Assembly (NCBI GenBank): GCA_958417225.1
Contig: CATZCM010000003.1
Location: 21,045-85,044, forward strand
DNA from: an uncultured Eubacteriales bacterium
Lineage (GTDB): Bacteria; Bacillota; Clostridia; Oscillospirales; Acutalibacteraceae
DNA length: 64,000 nucleotides
Direction of reading: 5' to 3'
Positions 28,274-37,020 of the stretch are shown here, one piece after another (the first letter of the stretch is position 1; the number at the start of each line of letters is the position of its first letter). Made by a program: the position numbers and the translations under genes. The notes beneath the pieces were generated by a model that worked only from the letters and a program-made list of their open reading frames with translations, was not told where the DNA came from and did no database searches.

Positions 28274-28879
28274 CTACCTCTGTATTCTTGCATCCTTTAG
28301 TCCCAGCCATTTCTGATCCTTATCGCTCAAACTTAATGGCGTCCCATCTTCCAAAAAGTAACCTTCAACACTTGCGTTACCCTTATATTCACCTTTAAGT
28401 TCCGGCCACTCTACACCAATAATAGGATCATTCCAAGCTAGACCACTTTCATCACCGGGGTGATAAAAGTCTGTACACTTATAACAAAACTCTGCAACAT
28501 CGGACAAAACCAAGAACCCATGAGCAAAACCCTCTGGGATATAAAACTGTTTGTGATTTTCTTCAGACAGTTCAACCCCAAACCACTCACCATAAGTTTT
28601 ACTACTTTGCCTAAGATCAACGGCCACATCAAAAACACAACCTTTAATCACTCGAACCAATTTACCCTGTGGAAATTGTTTTTGAAAATGCAATCCACGA
28701 AGCACACCTTTTGAGCTCATACTCTGATTATCCTGCACAAACACCATATCAAGACCAGCTTCGTGCATATCATTTTGGTTATACGTCTCAATAAAGTACC
28801 CACGATTATCATGATGGACAGTTGGTTCGATCACACAAAGCCCATCAATAGGGCATCTAGTTACTTTAATCTGTCCCAT
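28274..28879 (-). CDS. rfbC: dTDP-4-dehydrorhamnose 3,5-epimerase
   Basis: A 201-residue cupin-fold epimerase, third step of dTDP-L-rhamnose synthesis. Conserved segments are present: FVQDNQSMSSKGVLRGLHFQ with the catalytic His, GCVFDVAVDLR, and YIPEGFAHGFLVL followed by CTDFYHPGDE. The length is typical of this group. Its start overlaps the end of rfbD by 14 bases. It is the last gene of the rfbABDC run before the repeat region. Confidence 0.96.
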   Translation of the reverse strand: MGQIKVTRCPIDGLCVIEPTVHHDNRGYFIETYNQNDMHEAGLDMVFVQDNQSMSSKGVLRGLHFQKQFPQGKLVRVIKGCVFDVAVDLRQSSKTYGEWFGVELSEENHKQFYIPEGFAHGFLVLSDVAEFCYKCTDFYHPGDESGLAWNDPIIGVEWPELKGEYKGNASVEGYFLEDGTPLSLSDKDQKWLGLKDARIQR

Positions 28880-29774
28880 AACGCACCTGCAATTCTTTCA
28901 AATATCGTCCCAGTGCATCCTGCCAAATCGGAAGCGGTGTAAAACCTGCCTCCACTAGTTTGCTCTTGTCCAGACGACTATTAAACGGACGAACAGCCTT
29001 ACTCTGACCATACTCTGTTGTAGTCACTGGCAACACTCTAGTGGTGTATCCCGCCTGATTGAATATTTCACGGGCAAAGTCGTACCAACTAATGTATCCG
29101 CCCTCATTTGTAGCATGGAAATAACCATATTTATTTGATTCAGCCATGTCAACCAATAATCTTGCAAGGTCAAAAGTATACGTAGGCGTTCCAATCTGAT
29201 CATTTACTACTTGGAGTGTCACATGATTTTTACCTGCATCAAGCATGGTTTTGATAAAATTATTTCCATTTTTGCCAAACACCCACGCAACACGCACAAT
29301 GAAGTATTTTTCTAAATTTCTAGCAACTGCAAACTCCCCATCAAGTTTACTTTTACCATAAACATTTAGTGGATTGTAATCCTTGCAATCTGGATCCCAT
29401 GGTTTTGTACCATGTCCGTCAAAAACATAATCAGTTGAAATGTAAATCATTTTGCAGTCTAAACTCTTACATGCACTAGAAATATTCTCTGTACCATCAA
29501 CATTGATTGCACGAACTTTCTCTAAATTTTCGATGTCCTCAGCAGCATCAACCGCAGTCCACGCCGCACAGTGAATAACCACATCTGGACAAATTTTTTT
29601 AAGAGTCCACAAAACTGCAGCCCTGTTAGTAATATCCAACCTCTCATACTGATTTTGAAATGCATCACATTTTTCCGTTATATCAGACCCGATTGCTTCA
29701 TGCCCTCGTTTCAGAAGTTCATTCATCACATCATATCCCAGCTGTCCACCGGCTCCAGTTACAAAGATTTTCAT
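28866..29774 (-). CDS. rfbD: dTDP-4-dehydrorhamnose reductase
   Basis: A 302-residue NAD(P)H-dependent reductase, final step of dTDP-L-rhamnose synthesis. It has VTGAGGQLGYDVMNEL at the N-terminus, HCAAWTAVDAAED, YISTDYVFDGHG, and YGKSKLDGE with the catalytic Tyr and Lys. It starts 11 bases after rfbB and overlaps rfbC, so all four rfb genes form one transcription unit. Start ATG at 29774 follows AGGAGG closely. Confidence 0.96.
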   Translation of the reverse strand: MKIFVTGAGGQLGYDVMNELLKRGHEAIGSDITEKCDAFQNQYERLDITNRAAVLWTLKKICPDVVIHCAAWTAVDAAEDIENLEKVRAINVDGTENISSACKSLDCKMIYISTDYVFDGHGTKPWDPDCKDYNPLNVYGKSKLDGEFAVARNLEKYFIVRVAWVFGKNGNNFIKTMLDAGKNHVTLQVVNDQIGTPTYTFDLARLLVDMAESNKYGYFHATNEGGYISWYDFAREIFNQAGYTTRVLPVTTTEYGQSKAVRPFNSRLDKSKLVEAGFTPLPIWQDALGRYLKELQVRYGTD

Positions 29775-29785
29775 CTTATCCTCCT

Positions 29786-30805
29786 TTAGCGGTTGCTGTA
29801 CATTTTATCGTAGTAGTTCTGATACTCGCCACTAATGATGGTTTCCCACCACTTACGATTGTCGAGATACCACTGAATGGTCTTCTTGATACCGTCCTCG
29901 AACTTGATTTCTGGAAACCAGCCCATTTCATTGTGAATCTTGGTCGGGTCGATGGCATAACGCATATCATGCCCTTTACGATCCCTCACATGTGTAATCA
30001 GCGATTCCGGTTTATCAAGCTCCTTACAGATGATTTTCACGATTTCAATATTCTGCTTTTCATTGTGGCCACCGACATTATAAACTTCACCAACACGTCC
30101 CTTATGTATAATCAAGTCAATAGCCTTACAATGGTCTTCAACATACAGCCAATCACGAACATTCAATCCTTCACCATAAACCGGTAATGGCTTATTCGCC
30201 AGGGCATTTACAATCATCAGTGGAATCAACTTTTCCGGAAAATGATATGGTCCATAATTATTTGAGCAACGACTGATCGTTACCGGCAATCCGTATGTCC
30301 TGTGATATGCAAGCACTAACAAATCTGCACCGGCCTTTGAACTGCTATACGGTGAACTCGTATGAATTGGAGTACTTTCTGTAAAAAATAAGTCTTTTCG
30401 ATCAAGCGGCAAATCACCGTAAACTTCATCCGTAGAGACCTGATGATAGCGTTTTATGCCATACTTTCGACAAGCATCCATTAACGTTACCGTTCCGATT
30501 ATATTGGTCTGAAGAAAAATCCCTGGATCTTCAATTGATCTATCAACATGACTTTCCGCAGCAAAATTCACTACAACATCGGGATGTTCCTCCTCAAACA
30601 ACTTATTTACTGTATCACGATCACATATATCAGCTTTTACAAAACGAAAGTTTGGATTACTCATCACTGGTTCTAAAGTAGATAAATTTCCTGCATATGT
30701 AAGCTTGTCCAAACATACTACACGGTCATTCGGGTAATTTTTCAGCATGTAAAACACAAAATTCGATCCGATGAATCCTGCTCCTCCTGTTACAATAAAT
30801 GTCAC
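29786..30805 (-). CDS. rfbB: dTDP-glucose 4,6-dehydratase
   Basis: A 339-residue SDR enzyme that converts dTDP-glucose to dTDP-4-keto-6-deoxyglucose using bound NAD+. Visible motifs are VTGGAGFIGSNFVFYML, AAESHVDRSIEDP, the catalytic STDEVYG, and YSSSKAGADLLV with the YxxxK pair. SRCSNNYGPYHFPEKLIP is the usual substrate-binding segment. The gene starts 4 bases downstream of rfbA. Length is normal. Confidence 0.97.
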   Translation of the reverse strand: MTFIVTGGAGFIGSNFVFYMLKNYPNDRVVCLDKLTYAGNLSTLEPVMSNPNFRFVKADICDRDTVNKLFEEEHPDVVVNFAAESHVDRSIEDPGIFLQTNIIGTVTLMDACRKYGIKRYHQVSTDEVYGDLPLDRKDLFFTESTPIHTSSPYSSSKAGADLLVLAYHRTYGLPVTISRCSNNYGPYHFPEKLIPLMIVNALANKPLPVYGEGLNVRDWLYVEDHCKAIDLIIHKGRVGEVYNVGGHNEKQNIEIVKIICKELDKPESLITHVRDRKGHDMRYAIDPTKIHNEMGWFPEIKFEDGIKKTIQWYLDNRKWWETIISGEYQNYYDKMYSNR

Positions 30806-30809
30806 TTTC

Positions 30810-31730
30810 TCACCCCCCTCTCCAGATTCCTAATTCATTAGTTTTATCTATATACTTACCGTCCAAAACATCCTTAATATACTGACCATACTGATTTTTT
30901 TTCATAGTTTCATACACTTTGTACAATTCAGATTTACTAATCCAGCCATTCGAGTACGCAATCTCCTCCAAACACGCTATCTTACGGTGTTGATGAGTTT
31001 CGATTGTCTTGACAAAATTGGTCGCTTCTACTAAACTTTCATGAGTCCCCGTATCAAGCCATGTAAAACCTTGTCCTAGAAGTTCAACATTTAATTCACA
31101 ATTCTCAAGGTAAATACGATTCAAATCTGTTATCTCAAATTCACCACGAGCTGACGGTTTTAATTTTTTTGCATACTCCACTACACGATTATCGTAAAAA
31201 TACAAACCAGTCACACAATAATTACTTTTTGGAAAGTTCGGTTTCTCTTCGATTGATATCGCTTTCCCAGCACTGTCGAACTCCACAATACCAAATCGTT
31301 CTGGATCATCCACATAGTATCCAAACACAGTTGCTCCCTTACCCGATTCAGAATTACAAACAGCTGCATTTAAGCGTTTATTCAAACCATTTCCCGCAAA
31401 TATGTTGTCACCAAGAATCATTGCTACCGTGTCTCTCCCAATGAAATCTGCACCTATCACGAAAGCTTGTGCCAATCCATCCGGTGACGGTTGAACTGCG
31501 TATTGAAGATTCACTCCAAATTGACTTCCATTTCCCAACAACTCCTTAAACCTTGGTGTATCTTGCGGTGTAGAAATTATAAGTATATCTCGTATTCCCG
31601 CATTCATAAGAACAGACATTGGATAATATATCATTGGCTTATCATATATCGGTAAAAGTTGCTTACTAGTTACTCTAGTTAATGGATACAACCTTGTCCC
31701 TGATCCTCCTGCTAATATGATACCCTTCAT
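30810..31730 (-). CDS. rfbA: Glucose-1-phosphate thymidylyltransferase
   Basis: A 306-residue nucleotidyltransferase making dTDP-glucose from dTTP and glucose-1-phosphate, the first step of the rhamnose pathway. It starts KGIILAGGSGTRLYPLT and has MILGDNIFAGNG with the metal-binding Asp, SIEEKPNFPKSNY and WLDTGTHESL. The frame is open upstream, but the ATG at 31730 places the nucleotide-binding loop at the N-terminus as in the family and follows GAGGTGACA. It is the first gene of the polysaccharide locus, downstream of a 600-bp regulatory-looking region. Confidence 0.96.
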   Translation of the reverse strand: MKGIILAGGSGTRLYPLTRVTSKQLLPIYDKPMIYYPMSVLMNAGIRDILIISTPQDTPRFKELLGNGSQFGVNLQYAVQPSPDGLAQAFVIGADFIGRDTVAMILGDNIFAGNGLNKRLNAAVCNSESGKGATVFGYYVDDPERFGIVEFDSAGKAISIEEKPNFPKSNYCVTGLYFYDNRVVEYAKKLKPSARGEFEITDLNRIYLENCELNVELLGQGFTWLDTGTHESLVEATNFVKTIETHQHRKIACLEEIAYSNGWISKSELYKVYETMKKNQYGQYIKDVLDGKYIDKTNELGIWRGG

Positions 31731-31791
31731 TAATCTTGTCACCTCACACGAAATCCTCACCAATTTATAAAATCATCTTTATAACACAATC

Positions 31792-31818
31792 AAGTCGCAA
31801 ATCATAATCTTTTGCGAC
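31792..31818 (+). repeat. Left copy of a 27-bp inverted repeat pair
   Basis: Exact reverse complement of 32188-32214, 370 bp away. The unit is itself a near palindrome with 8-base arms (GTCGCAAA / TTTGCGAC). On the minus strand this copy sits about 60 bases before the rfbA start codon. Confidence 0.9.
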
Positions 31819-31872
31819 TTATGGTTTTAACTTCGCATACAGTGTGGGGTTGGATAATTTTCTTGCGAAAAA

Positions 31873-31905
31873 TCTGACGGCAAATGCTATAAAATTGCCG
31901 TCAGA
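31873..31905 (-). terminator. Hairpin in the rfbA leader region
   Basis: A perfect 11-bp stem (TCTGACGGCAA / TTGCCGTCAGA) with an 11-base loop. On the minus strand it is followed by ATTTTTCGC, so it could terminate or attenuate a transcript heading into rfbA. Confidence 0.55.
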
Positions 31906-32147
31906 AAATTCTGGAAATTAAAATTGAGTTATGAACGTTCAAACATAAAAAGAATGCGTCCTTGAGCCAAAAACACAGATTTTTTACATAAAACACATTA
32001 ATTTGAAAAGTGATCAAAAAAATTAACATAAATCTTTTCAAAAAGAGTCGATAAAACTCCTTGTAAATTTCATTTTGATTGTGATACGATGCTGTGATAT
32101 GTGATTTTAACTATTGTGCCGAAAAAAAACTTTTTTTTGTATTTTAC
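31906..32147. other. Non-coding, AT-rich interval between the inverted repeats
   Basis: No open frame with a ribosome site is seen on either strand. The interval holds short A- and T-runs and is presumably the regulatory region for the divergent or downstream units. No riboswitch or T-box consensus was recognised. Confidence 0.4.
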
Positions 32148-32176
32148 TTGACTTATCCTTTTTATGAATATATAAT
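32148..32176 (+). promoter_or_regulatory. Consensus sigma-A promoter aimed at a terminator
   Basis: TTGACT, 17 bp, perfect TATAAT on the plus strand. The expected transcription start (about 32183) lies directly before the hairpin at 32188-32212, which is followed by seven Ts. No coding gene lies downstream on this strand. Confidence 0.8.
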
Positions 32177-32187
32177 ATTAATTGTGT

Positions 32188-32220
32188 GTCGCAAAAGATT
32201 ATGATTTGCGACTTTTTTTA
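32188..32220 (+). terminator. Right inverted-repeat copy acting as a terminator
   Basis: GTCGCAAA and TTTGCGAC pair around a 9-base loop, followed by a T-run (TTTTTTT) on the plus strand. The same 27 bases (32188-32214) are the reverse complement of 31792-31818. Confidence 0.8.
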
Positions 32221-32227
32221 TTTCACC

Positions 32228-32271
32228 TTAAAGCCCCGTTATATGCGGTTTTGCATATAACGGGGCTTTAA
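32228..32271 (-). terminator. Strong hairpin at the end of the peptide-export operon
   Basis: A perfect 19-bp stem (arms beginning TTAAAGCCCCG and ending CGGGGCTTTAA) with a six-base loop, about 95 bases after the last stop codon of the minus-strand operon. The arms' TTT/AAA ends make it potentially bidirectional. Confidence 0.8.
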
Positions 32272-32364
32272 AATTAAATTACGTATACTTTCAATTTCAA
32301 AAAAAAATAGCTGCAAGACATAAATCTATACAGCTAAAACAATTAATACAAACTCACTGAAAAT

Positions 32365-32616
32365 TTAAGATAATCGATTACTCAAACCACAATAAATAAG
32401 TGGAATATTTTCTTCTCCACGAATATTTTTCATATGTTTACAAAACTGGCAATCATTTTTCATCGCCTTTAGTTCTTCTGAAGAATAGTCATTTCCCAGT
32501 GAATCTTTCAAAAATTTCGCATCAAAGCTATCGCAATAGCAAGAACCTAGTGGATCAATTAACTTATAAACGCCACCATTTACACTCACTTCGTCATTAT
32601 TTTCAACTTTCAACAT
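32365..32616 (-). CDS. Small Cys-rich protein with Gly-Gly motif, candidate exported peptide
   Basis: An 83-residue protein of no family I recognise. The frame starts at a TTG touching the upstream ABC gene's stop, but the ATG at 32616 has AAGGAGAGGG upstream and is the better start. The N-terminus is short and acidic, with a double glycine at about residues 14-15 (DEVSVNGG). The rest is hydrophilic and contains five cysteines (CYC, CQFC and a C near the end: a possible metal site or disulfides). It is the last gene of the exporter operon, where the C39 peptidase cleaves after Gly-Gly leaders, so it may be the exported substrate. The leader is shorter and a poorer match than classic NHLP leaders. 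It could instead be an accessory or immunity protein. Confidence 0.65.
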   Translation of the reverse strand: MLKVENNDEVSVNGGVYKLIDPLGSCYCDSFDAKFLKDSLGNDYSSEELKAMKNDCQFCKHMKNIRGEENIPLIYCGLSNRLS

Positions 32617-32634
32617 CCATTCCCTCTCCTTCAA

Positions 32635-34830
32635 TCACGAATAGTTATCAGTACGTTGACGTTCCACAAGCTCTGCAAAATATCCCTTTTTATCTATTAG
32701 CTCTTGATACGTACCATCCTCAATAATCTTTCCTTTATCCAAAACCACAATTCTATCACAATGTTTAATAGTAGACAGTCTATGAGCAATAACAATCCTC
32801 GTACTTTTCAAGCTATCAAGGGAATCAGACACTTGTTTTTGAGTAATATTATCAAGTGCAGATGTTGCTTCATCAAACATAATTACCCTAGGTTTAGGAG
32901 CTATAGCCCGAGCAATCATCATTCTTTGCTTTTGACCTCCAGAAATTCCTCCACCACCCTCACTTATGACAGTATGCATTCCCATCGGCATATTTCGTAT
33001 ATCGTCATCAAAGCCTGCCATACGAGCAGCCTCCCAAGCATCGTTAAGGGTAAGCCATGGTGCACAAATCACAATATTAGCAAAAATGTCCCCCGAAAAC
33101 AATTTTCCATCTTGCATAACTGTTCCGATCTTTTGCCTCAAAGATCTTAAATCTAGAGATTTTATATCTTTTCCATCATAATAAACCGCACCACTATTTG
33201 GAGTCTCAAATCCCAATAAAATTCTCATCAAGGTTGATTTACCACAACCTGTCTTTCCAACTATAGCAATGTATTCTCCTGGTTTTATCTTCAAACTTAA
33301 GTCATCAAGTATCAAAGGTCCATTCTCACTATACTTAAATGAGATATTATTTAGTTCAATATTCCCAGAAAGTTTTGTAAGTATTTTTTTATTCACATTA
33401 ACTTCAGGTTGGGCATCTAAAATAGGGGACACCAATTCAAGTGTTGGTTTAATTTTAGCCATAGTTGTAGCTATACTTGCCAAAGACATAATTGCACTAC
33501 TAATTTGTCCGTACGCAGTGTTAAATGCAACATAGTCCGCTACATCAATTTTCGATTGAATTGCAAAATAATACAATACTATCGTACCAATTGAACTCAC
33601 AATAGTACTAAAAATCGGCCAGATTTTAACTATAAAAGCTGGATTATACTGTAACTGTGCTGAATCCTTGTAAACATTGGACCACTTTGCAAAAGCACGT
33701 TTTTCAGCTCCGGCCAACTTTATTTTTTGAATTCCGCTAAACAAAGAGAATACCAACCCTTGGAGTTTATTTTCCACCTCATTATTTTTTCGTTGCAAAT
33801 TCATCGAAATATACACATAAATCGTTGACATCACCAACTGAACCAAAACAATAATTATAGCTGGAATCACCAACATTCGCCCATACGCTAACATTGATCC
33901 CAAATAAACAAATGAGCATAAAGCTGCCAATCCATGTTCTAGCACAGCACTTGTAAGCATCGAACAGAGCGAATTCAAACTAAAAGTTCTATTAGCAAGT
34001 TCTCCCGCATTGTAATCTTTGAAAAAAGTAGCTGGCAGTGACATCAATCTACTCATAGCCGCACACGAAACTGCCAAACCCATTTTAGTTTGGAGCCTAG
34101 TCCGTACCAACGCACTCGTAATTGAAATCAAATACTGAGAAATTTCAACACCAATAAAAAATGTCAGCACTGGTGCTAAAAAGTTAAGACCACTTTCACC
34201 AAGAGGAACTACCTTTTGATAAATCGTCTTATTCACCATTGGCACCAAAAGACCTATTAAATTACCAAAAATCATTGTAGCAACAATCATTAACAAATCG
34301 GCTTTTGACAAAGCACTAAGTGAGTACCACAATAGATCCTTGATTTTCAGAGGTTTAAGTGGAAGCGGTTTATAAAAGCAAATAGCCTCCGGTTTAATTA
34401 AATTCATATTTTTAGAACTGAGCGAAACATGCTTGCCTGTTTTATAATCATAATATCTATAATGACCAATGCCATACGGTAAAAGAGCTATAACTTCTCC
34501 AGAAGCAGTCCTCCCAATCATGGGTCCAATTGCGTCTTTCCACCACTTACCATTTAGCTTAACATTTCTATACATGATTCCTGTGGGTTTAAGCATATAT
34601 TCTAGCTGATCACTAAACCCTTCTACATCATTTGGTAGCTCAATTATTTTCGATTTATAGTATTTTAATATTTCCTCAATCGCATTTTGAGTTTGAACTC
34701 TTTCATTATTAACTGTAGCTGATGAATGTTGTTTTCCAAGTATTACCGAAGATAAGTCTATAACGGCATCCTCAAACTCCTGACTATCTTTTTCGATTCT
34801 GGTTTTTATTTGCTCATCGAACCAACCCAT
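32635..34830 (-). CDS. NHLP-type ABC exporter, permease/ATPase without peptidase domain
   Basis: A 731-residue exporter half. The first ~150 residues are a non-peptidase N-terminal domain; six membrane helices follow (about 165-450), then an ABC ATPase with Walker A GKTGCGKST (about 525), signature SGGQKQR, Walker B VIMFDEATSALD and the H-loop AHRLS. This matches the second ABC subunit of NHLP/NHLM bacteriocin export systems (family named from nitrile hydratase-like leader peptides). It lies 17 bp after the C39-bearing exporter, and the two probably form a heterodimer or act in sequence with the HlyD-like adaptor. Confidence 0.88.
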   Translation of the reverse strand: MGWFDEQIKTRIEKDSQEFEDAVIDLSSVILGKQHSSATVNNERVQTQNAIEEILKYYKSKIIELPNDVEGFSDQLEYMLKPTGIMYRNVKLNGKWWKDAIGPMIGRTASGEVIALLPYGIGHYRYYDYKTGKHVSLSSKNMNLIKPEAICFYKPLPLKPLKIKDLLWYSLSALSKADLLMIVATMIFGNLIGLLVPMVNKTIYQKVVPLGESGLNFLAPVLTFFIGVEISQYLISITSALVRTRLQTKMGLAVSCAAMSRLMSLPATFFKDYNAGELANRTFSLNSLCSMLTSAVLEHGLAALCSFVYLGSMLAYGRMLVIPAIIIVLVQLVMSTIYVYISMNLQRKNNEVENKLQGLVFSLFSGIQKIKLAGAEKRAFAKWSNVYKDSAQLQYNPAFIVKIWPIFSTIVSSIGTIVLYYFAIQSKIDVADYVAFNTAYGQISSAIMSLASIATTMAKIKPTLELVSPILDAQPEVNVNKKILTKLSGNIELNNISFKYSENGPLILDDLSLKIKPGEYIAIVGKTGCGKSTLMRILLGFETPNSGAVYYDGKDIKSLDLRSLRQKIGTVMQDGKLFSGDIFANIVICAPWLTLNDAWEAARMAGFDDDIRNMPMGMHTVISEGGGGISGGQKQRMMIARAIAPKPRVIMFDEATSALDNITQKQVSDSLDSLKSTRIVIAHRLSTIKHCDRIVVLDKGKIIEDGTYQELIDKKGYFAELVERQRTDNYS

Positions 34831-34847
34831 TTATAACACCTCACTCT

Positions 34848-37004
34848 CTATTCATTTGAAACTAGTTTAGTGTATAAACCGCCATTTTTGTAGAGTTGTT
34901 CATGAGTACCTCGTTCCACAATTTTGCCATGGTCCATCACTATAATCTCATCGCAATCTCTAATCGTAGACAATCTATGTGCAACTATTACACATGAAAT
35001 GCCTCTATTTTTTATGGCCTTCATCACTTCAAACTCAGTTTTTGCGTCAAGCGCCGATGTTGCTTCATCCATAATAATTATAGACGGATCCTGTGCTAGC
35101 ACTCTTGCAATTTCAAAACGCTGTATCTGTCCTCCAGAGAAATTCTTGCCATTTTCCAACACCTTTTCACTATATCCATCAGAACGTTTAACTATATCAT
35201 CATGAATTTGGGCATCTCGAGCTGCAAGTATAACTTCAAAATCTTCAATTGATTCATCCCACATTTTTATATTATCGGACACCGAATCTTCAAACATGAT
35301 TTTATCCTGATCAACAACCGCCAAAGACCCTGCAAATACTTCTCTTCGTATATCCTCTCTTTTTTTTCCATCAAACGTAATACTCCCTGACCATGGTTGA
35401 TAAAGGCCTGAGATTAACTTTGCAAGAGTCGATTTGCCACACCCTGATGCACCTACAAAAGCCACCCTTGATCCTGGTTTCAATTTAAGATTAAAATTCT
35501 CAATAAGCGGTCCGGAAAGCCTATTATATCCAAACGTAACATCTTTCATTTCAAGCTCACCGCTTAATTTAGAGCATTCCTCATTTTCAATGTTACTATC
35601 TTCGTCAAATTCAACATCTGTTTCATAGCTCATCACATCTTCTATTCTTTCCATAGATGTTCTCATTTCGATGAAGCTTGTCCCCAATGAAATAAACTTA
35701 TTAATTGGTGAATTAAACAGGGACAAATAAGAAGTAAACTGCATTAAAAGACCTACTGTAAAGTTTCCCTTCATTATAAAGTAAACTCCGGCACCTGTTA
35801 CAGCTATGCTTGTTAATGTTGTAATAATAGTTTGAACCGAACCAATATACTGGGCTATTTTCGCAGCTCTTACCTGCGCAGAATTAAAAGACGCGAAAAA
35901 ACCTGACCAACGCTCAAAAAATCCATTTTCAGCACCAGATGATTTCACAGTTTCTATCATGTCTATACCCGACATAGTACTCGAGGCCAATTTCCCACTA
36001 TCCCTCATCATACCTCTTGCAACATTTTGCTGCAAAAGCGCACTATATCTTGCTATTAAAATATTTATAAGAAGTGTAGAAAGCCCAATAATCGTAAGAA
36101 TCCACTGATTACTGATCATCATCCATAAATACAAAATCAACAGGAACACGTCTATTACTACCGGTGACAATTGATCAATAAGCGTATTCGCTATATTAGC
36201 GTTAGTACTCTGTCTACTAGCTATATCACCAGCCAATCTTTGTGAAAAGAACTCCATCGGAAGTCTAAGTACATGCCACATAAATGTAGTACTTCCGATA
36301 ATTGCAACTTTACCTTGTATTTTCAACCTGTAAACCGTTTCTATTGCCATTTGTACTATCTGTATTAATACAAATAAACTAATCGCAACCAAAAATGGAA
36401 CTATCCATTCGGGGTTTTTTGCATTTACTCCCAACAGTCGGTCATAGAAAACTCTACCAAAAGCTGGCTGAATTATTTCTATAGCGCCTGCAATAACACT
36501 TGTTAGCATAACAAAAATTATTGGAATTAACGTGCCTTTCAATCTCTTGCGAACGAACTTTAATACACTCTTTGGTTTGCCTCCCTTTTGGAATGACTCC
36601 CCCGGTGAAAAACACAATGCAACCCCTGTAAACGACTCATCAAATTCCCTCATACTAACGGCAACCTTGCCACGAGCAGGGTCATTTATATATACTCTAT
36701 CTTTCGAAAATCCAGTTAAAACAACAAAATGATTAAAATTCCAGTGAATAATCGCTGGCAGACTCAATTCCTTAGCTTCTTCAACTCCACATTTATAAGC
36801 ATTCGCATTTAACCCATATGCCCTAGCCGCCAACATCATATTTTTACAGTTGCTACCGTCACGGGATACGCCACAATCGGTTCTAACTTGCTCAAGTGGA
36901 AGCCATTTTTCATAATAGGCAAGTATCATTGCAATACAGGCTGCTCCGCACTCGAGGGCTTCCATTTGAATAACAACTGGAACCTTTGTTTTTTTATTTT
37001 TCAT
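34848..37004 (-). CDS. NHLP-type ABC exporter with C39 peptidase domain
   Basis: A 718-residue peptidase-containing ABC transporter. Residues 1-130 are a C39 peptidase with QMEALECGAAC (catalytic Cys19), NHFVVL (His92) and YINDPARG (Asp108). This domain cuts leader peptides after a Gly-Gly. A six-helix membrane domain follows, then the ATPase with Walker A GASGCGKST, signature SGGQIQR, and IIMDEATSALDA. Start ATG at 37004 has GGGAGGC upstream. With the adaptor on one side and the second exporter on the other, this is the core of a peptide maturation and export machine. Confidence 0.92.
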   Translation of the reverse strand: MKNKKTKVPVVIQMEALECGAACIAMILAYYEKWLPLEQVRTDCGVSRDGSNCKNMMLAARAYGLNANAYKCGVEEAKELSLPAIIHWNFNHFVVLTGFSKDRVYINDPARGKVAVSMREFDESFTGVALCFSPGESFQKGGKPKSVLKFVRKRLKGTLIPIIFVMLTSVIAGAIEIIQPAFGRVFYDRLLGVNAKNPEWIVPFLVAISLFVLIQIVQMAIETVYRLKIQGKVAIIGSTTFMWHVLRLPMEFFSQRLAGDIASRQSTNANIANTLIDQLSPVVIDVFLLILYLWMMISNQWILTIIGLSTLLINILIARYSALLQQNVARGMMRDSGKLASSTMSGIDMIETVKSSGAENGFFERWSGFFASFNSAQVRAAKIAQYIGSVQTIITTLTSIAVTGAGVYFIMKGNFTVGLLMQFTSYLSLFNSPINKFISLGTSFIEMRTSMERIEDVMSYETDVEFDEDSNIENEECSKLSGELEMKDVTFGYNRLSGPLIENFNLKLKPGSRVAFVGASGCGKSTLAKLISGLYQPWSGSITFDGKKREDIRREVFAGSLAVVDQDKIMFEDSVSDNIKMWDESIEDFEVILAARDAQIHDDIVKRSDGYSEKVLENGKNFSGGQIQRFEIARVLAQDPSIIIMDEATSALDAKTEFEVMKAIKNRGISCVIVAHRLSTIRDCDEIIVMDHGKIVERGTHEQLYKNGGLYTKLVSNE

Positions 37005-37020
37005 AATTCAACAGCCTCCC

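Noticed and set aside
31792..32214. Classic MITE or insertion sequence bounded by the inverted repeats
   Set aside because: No target-site duplication is visible and each repeat is itself a palindromic terminator-like hairpin; kept as an unexplained inverted-repeat segment instead.
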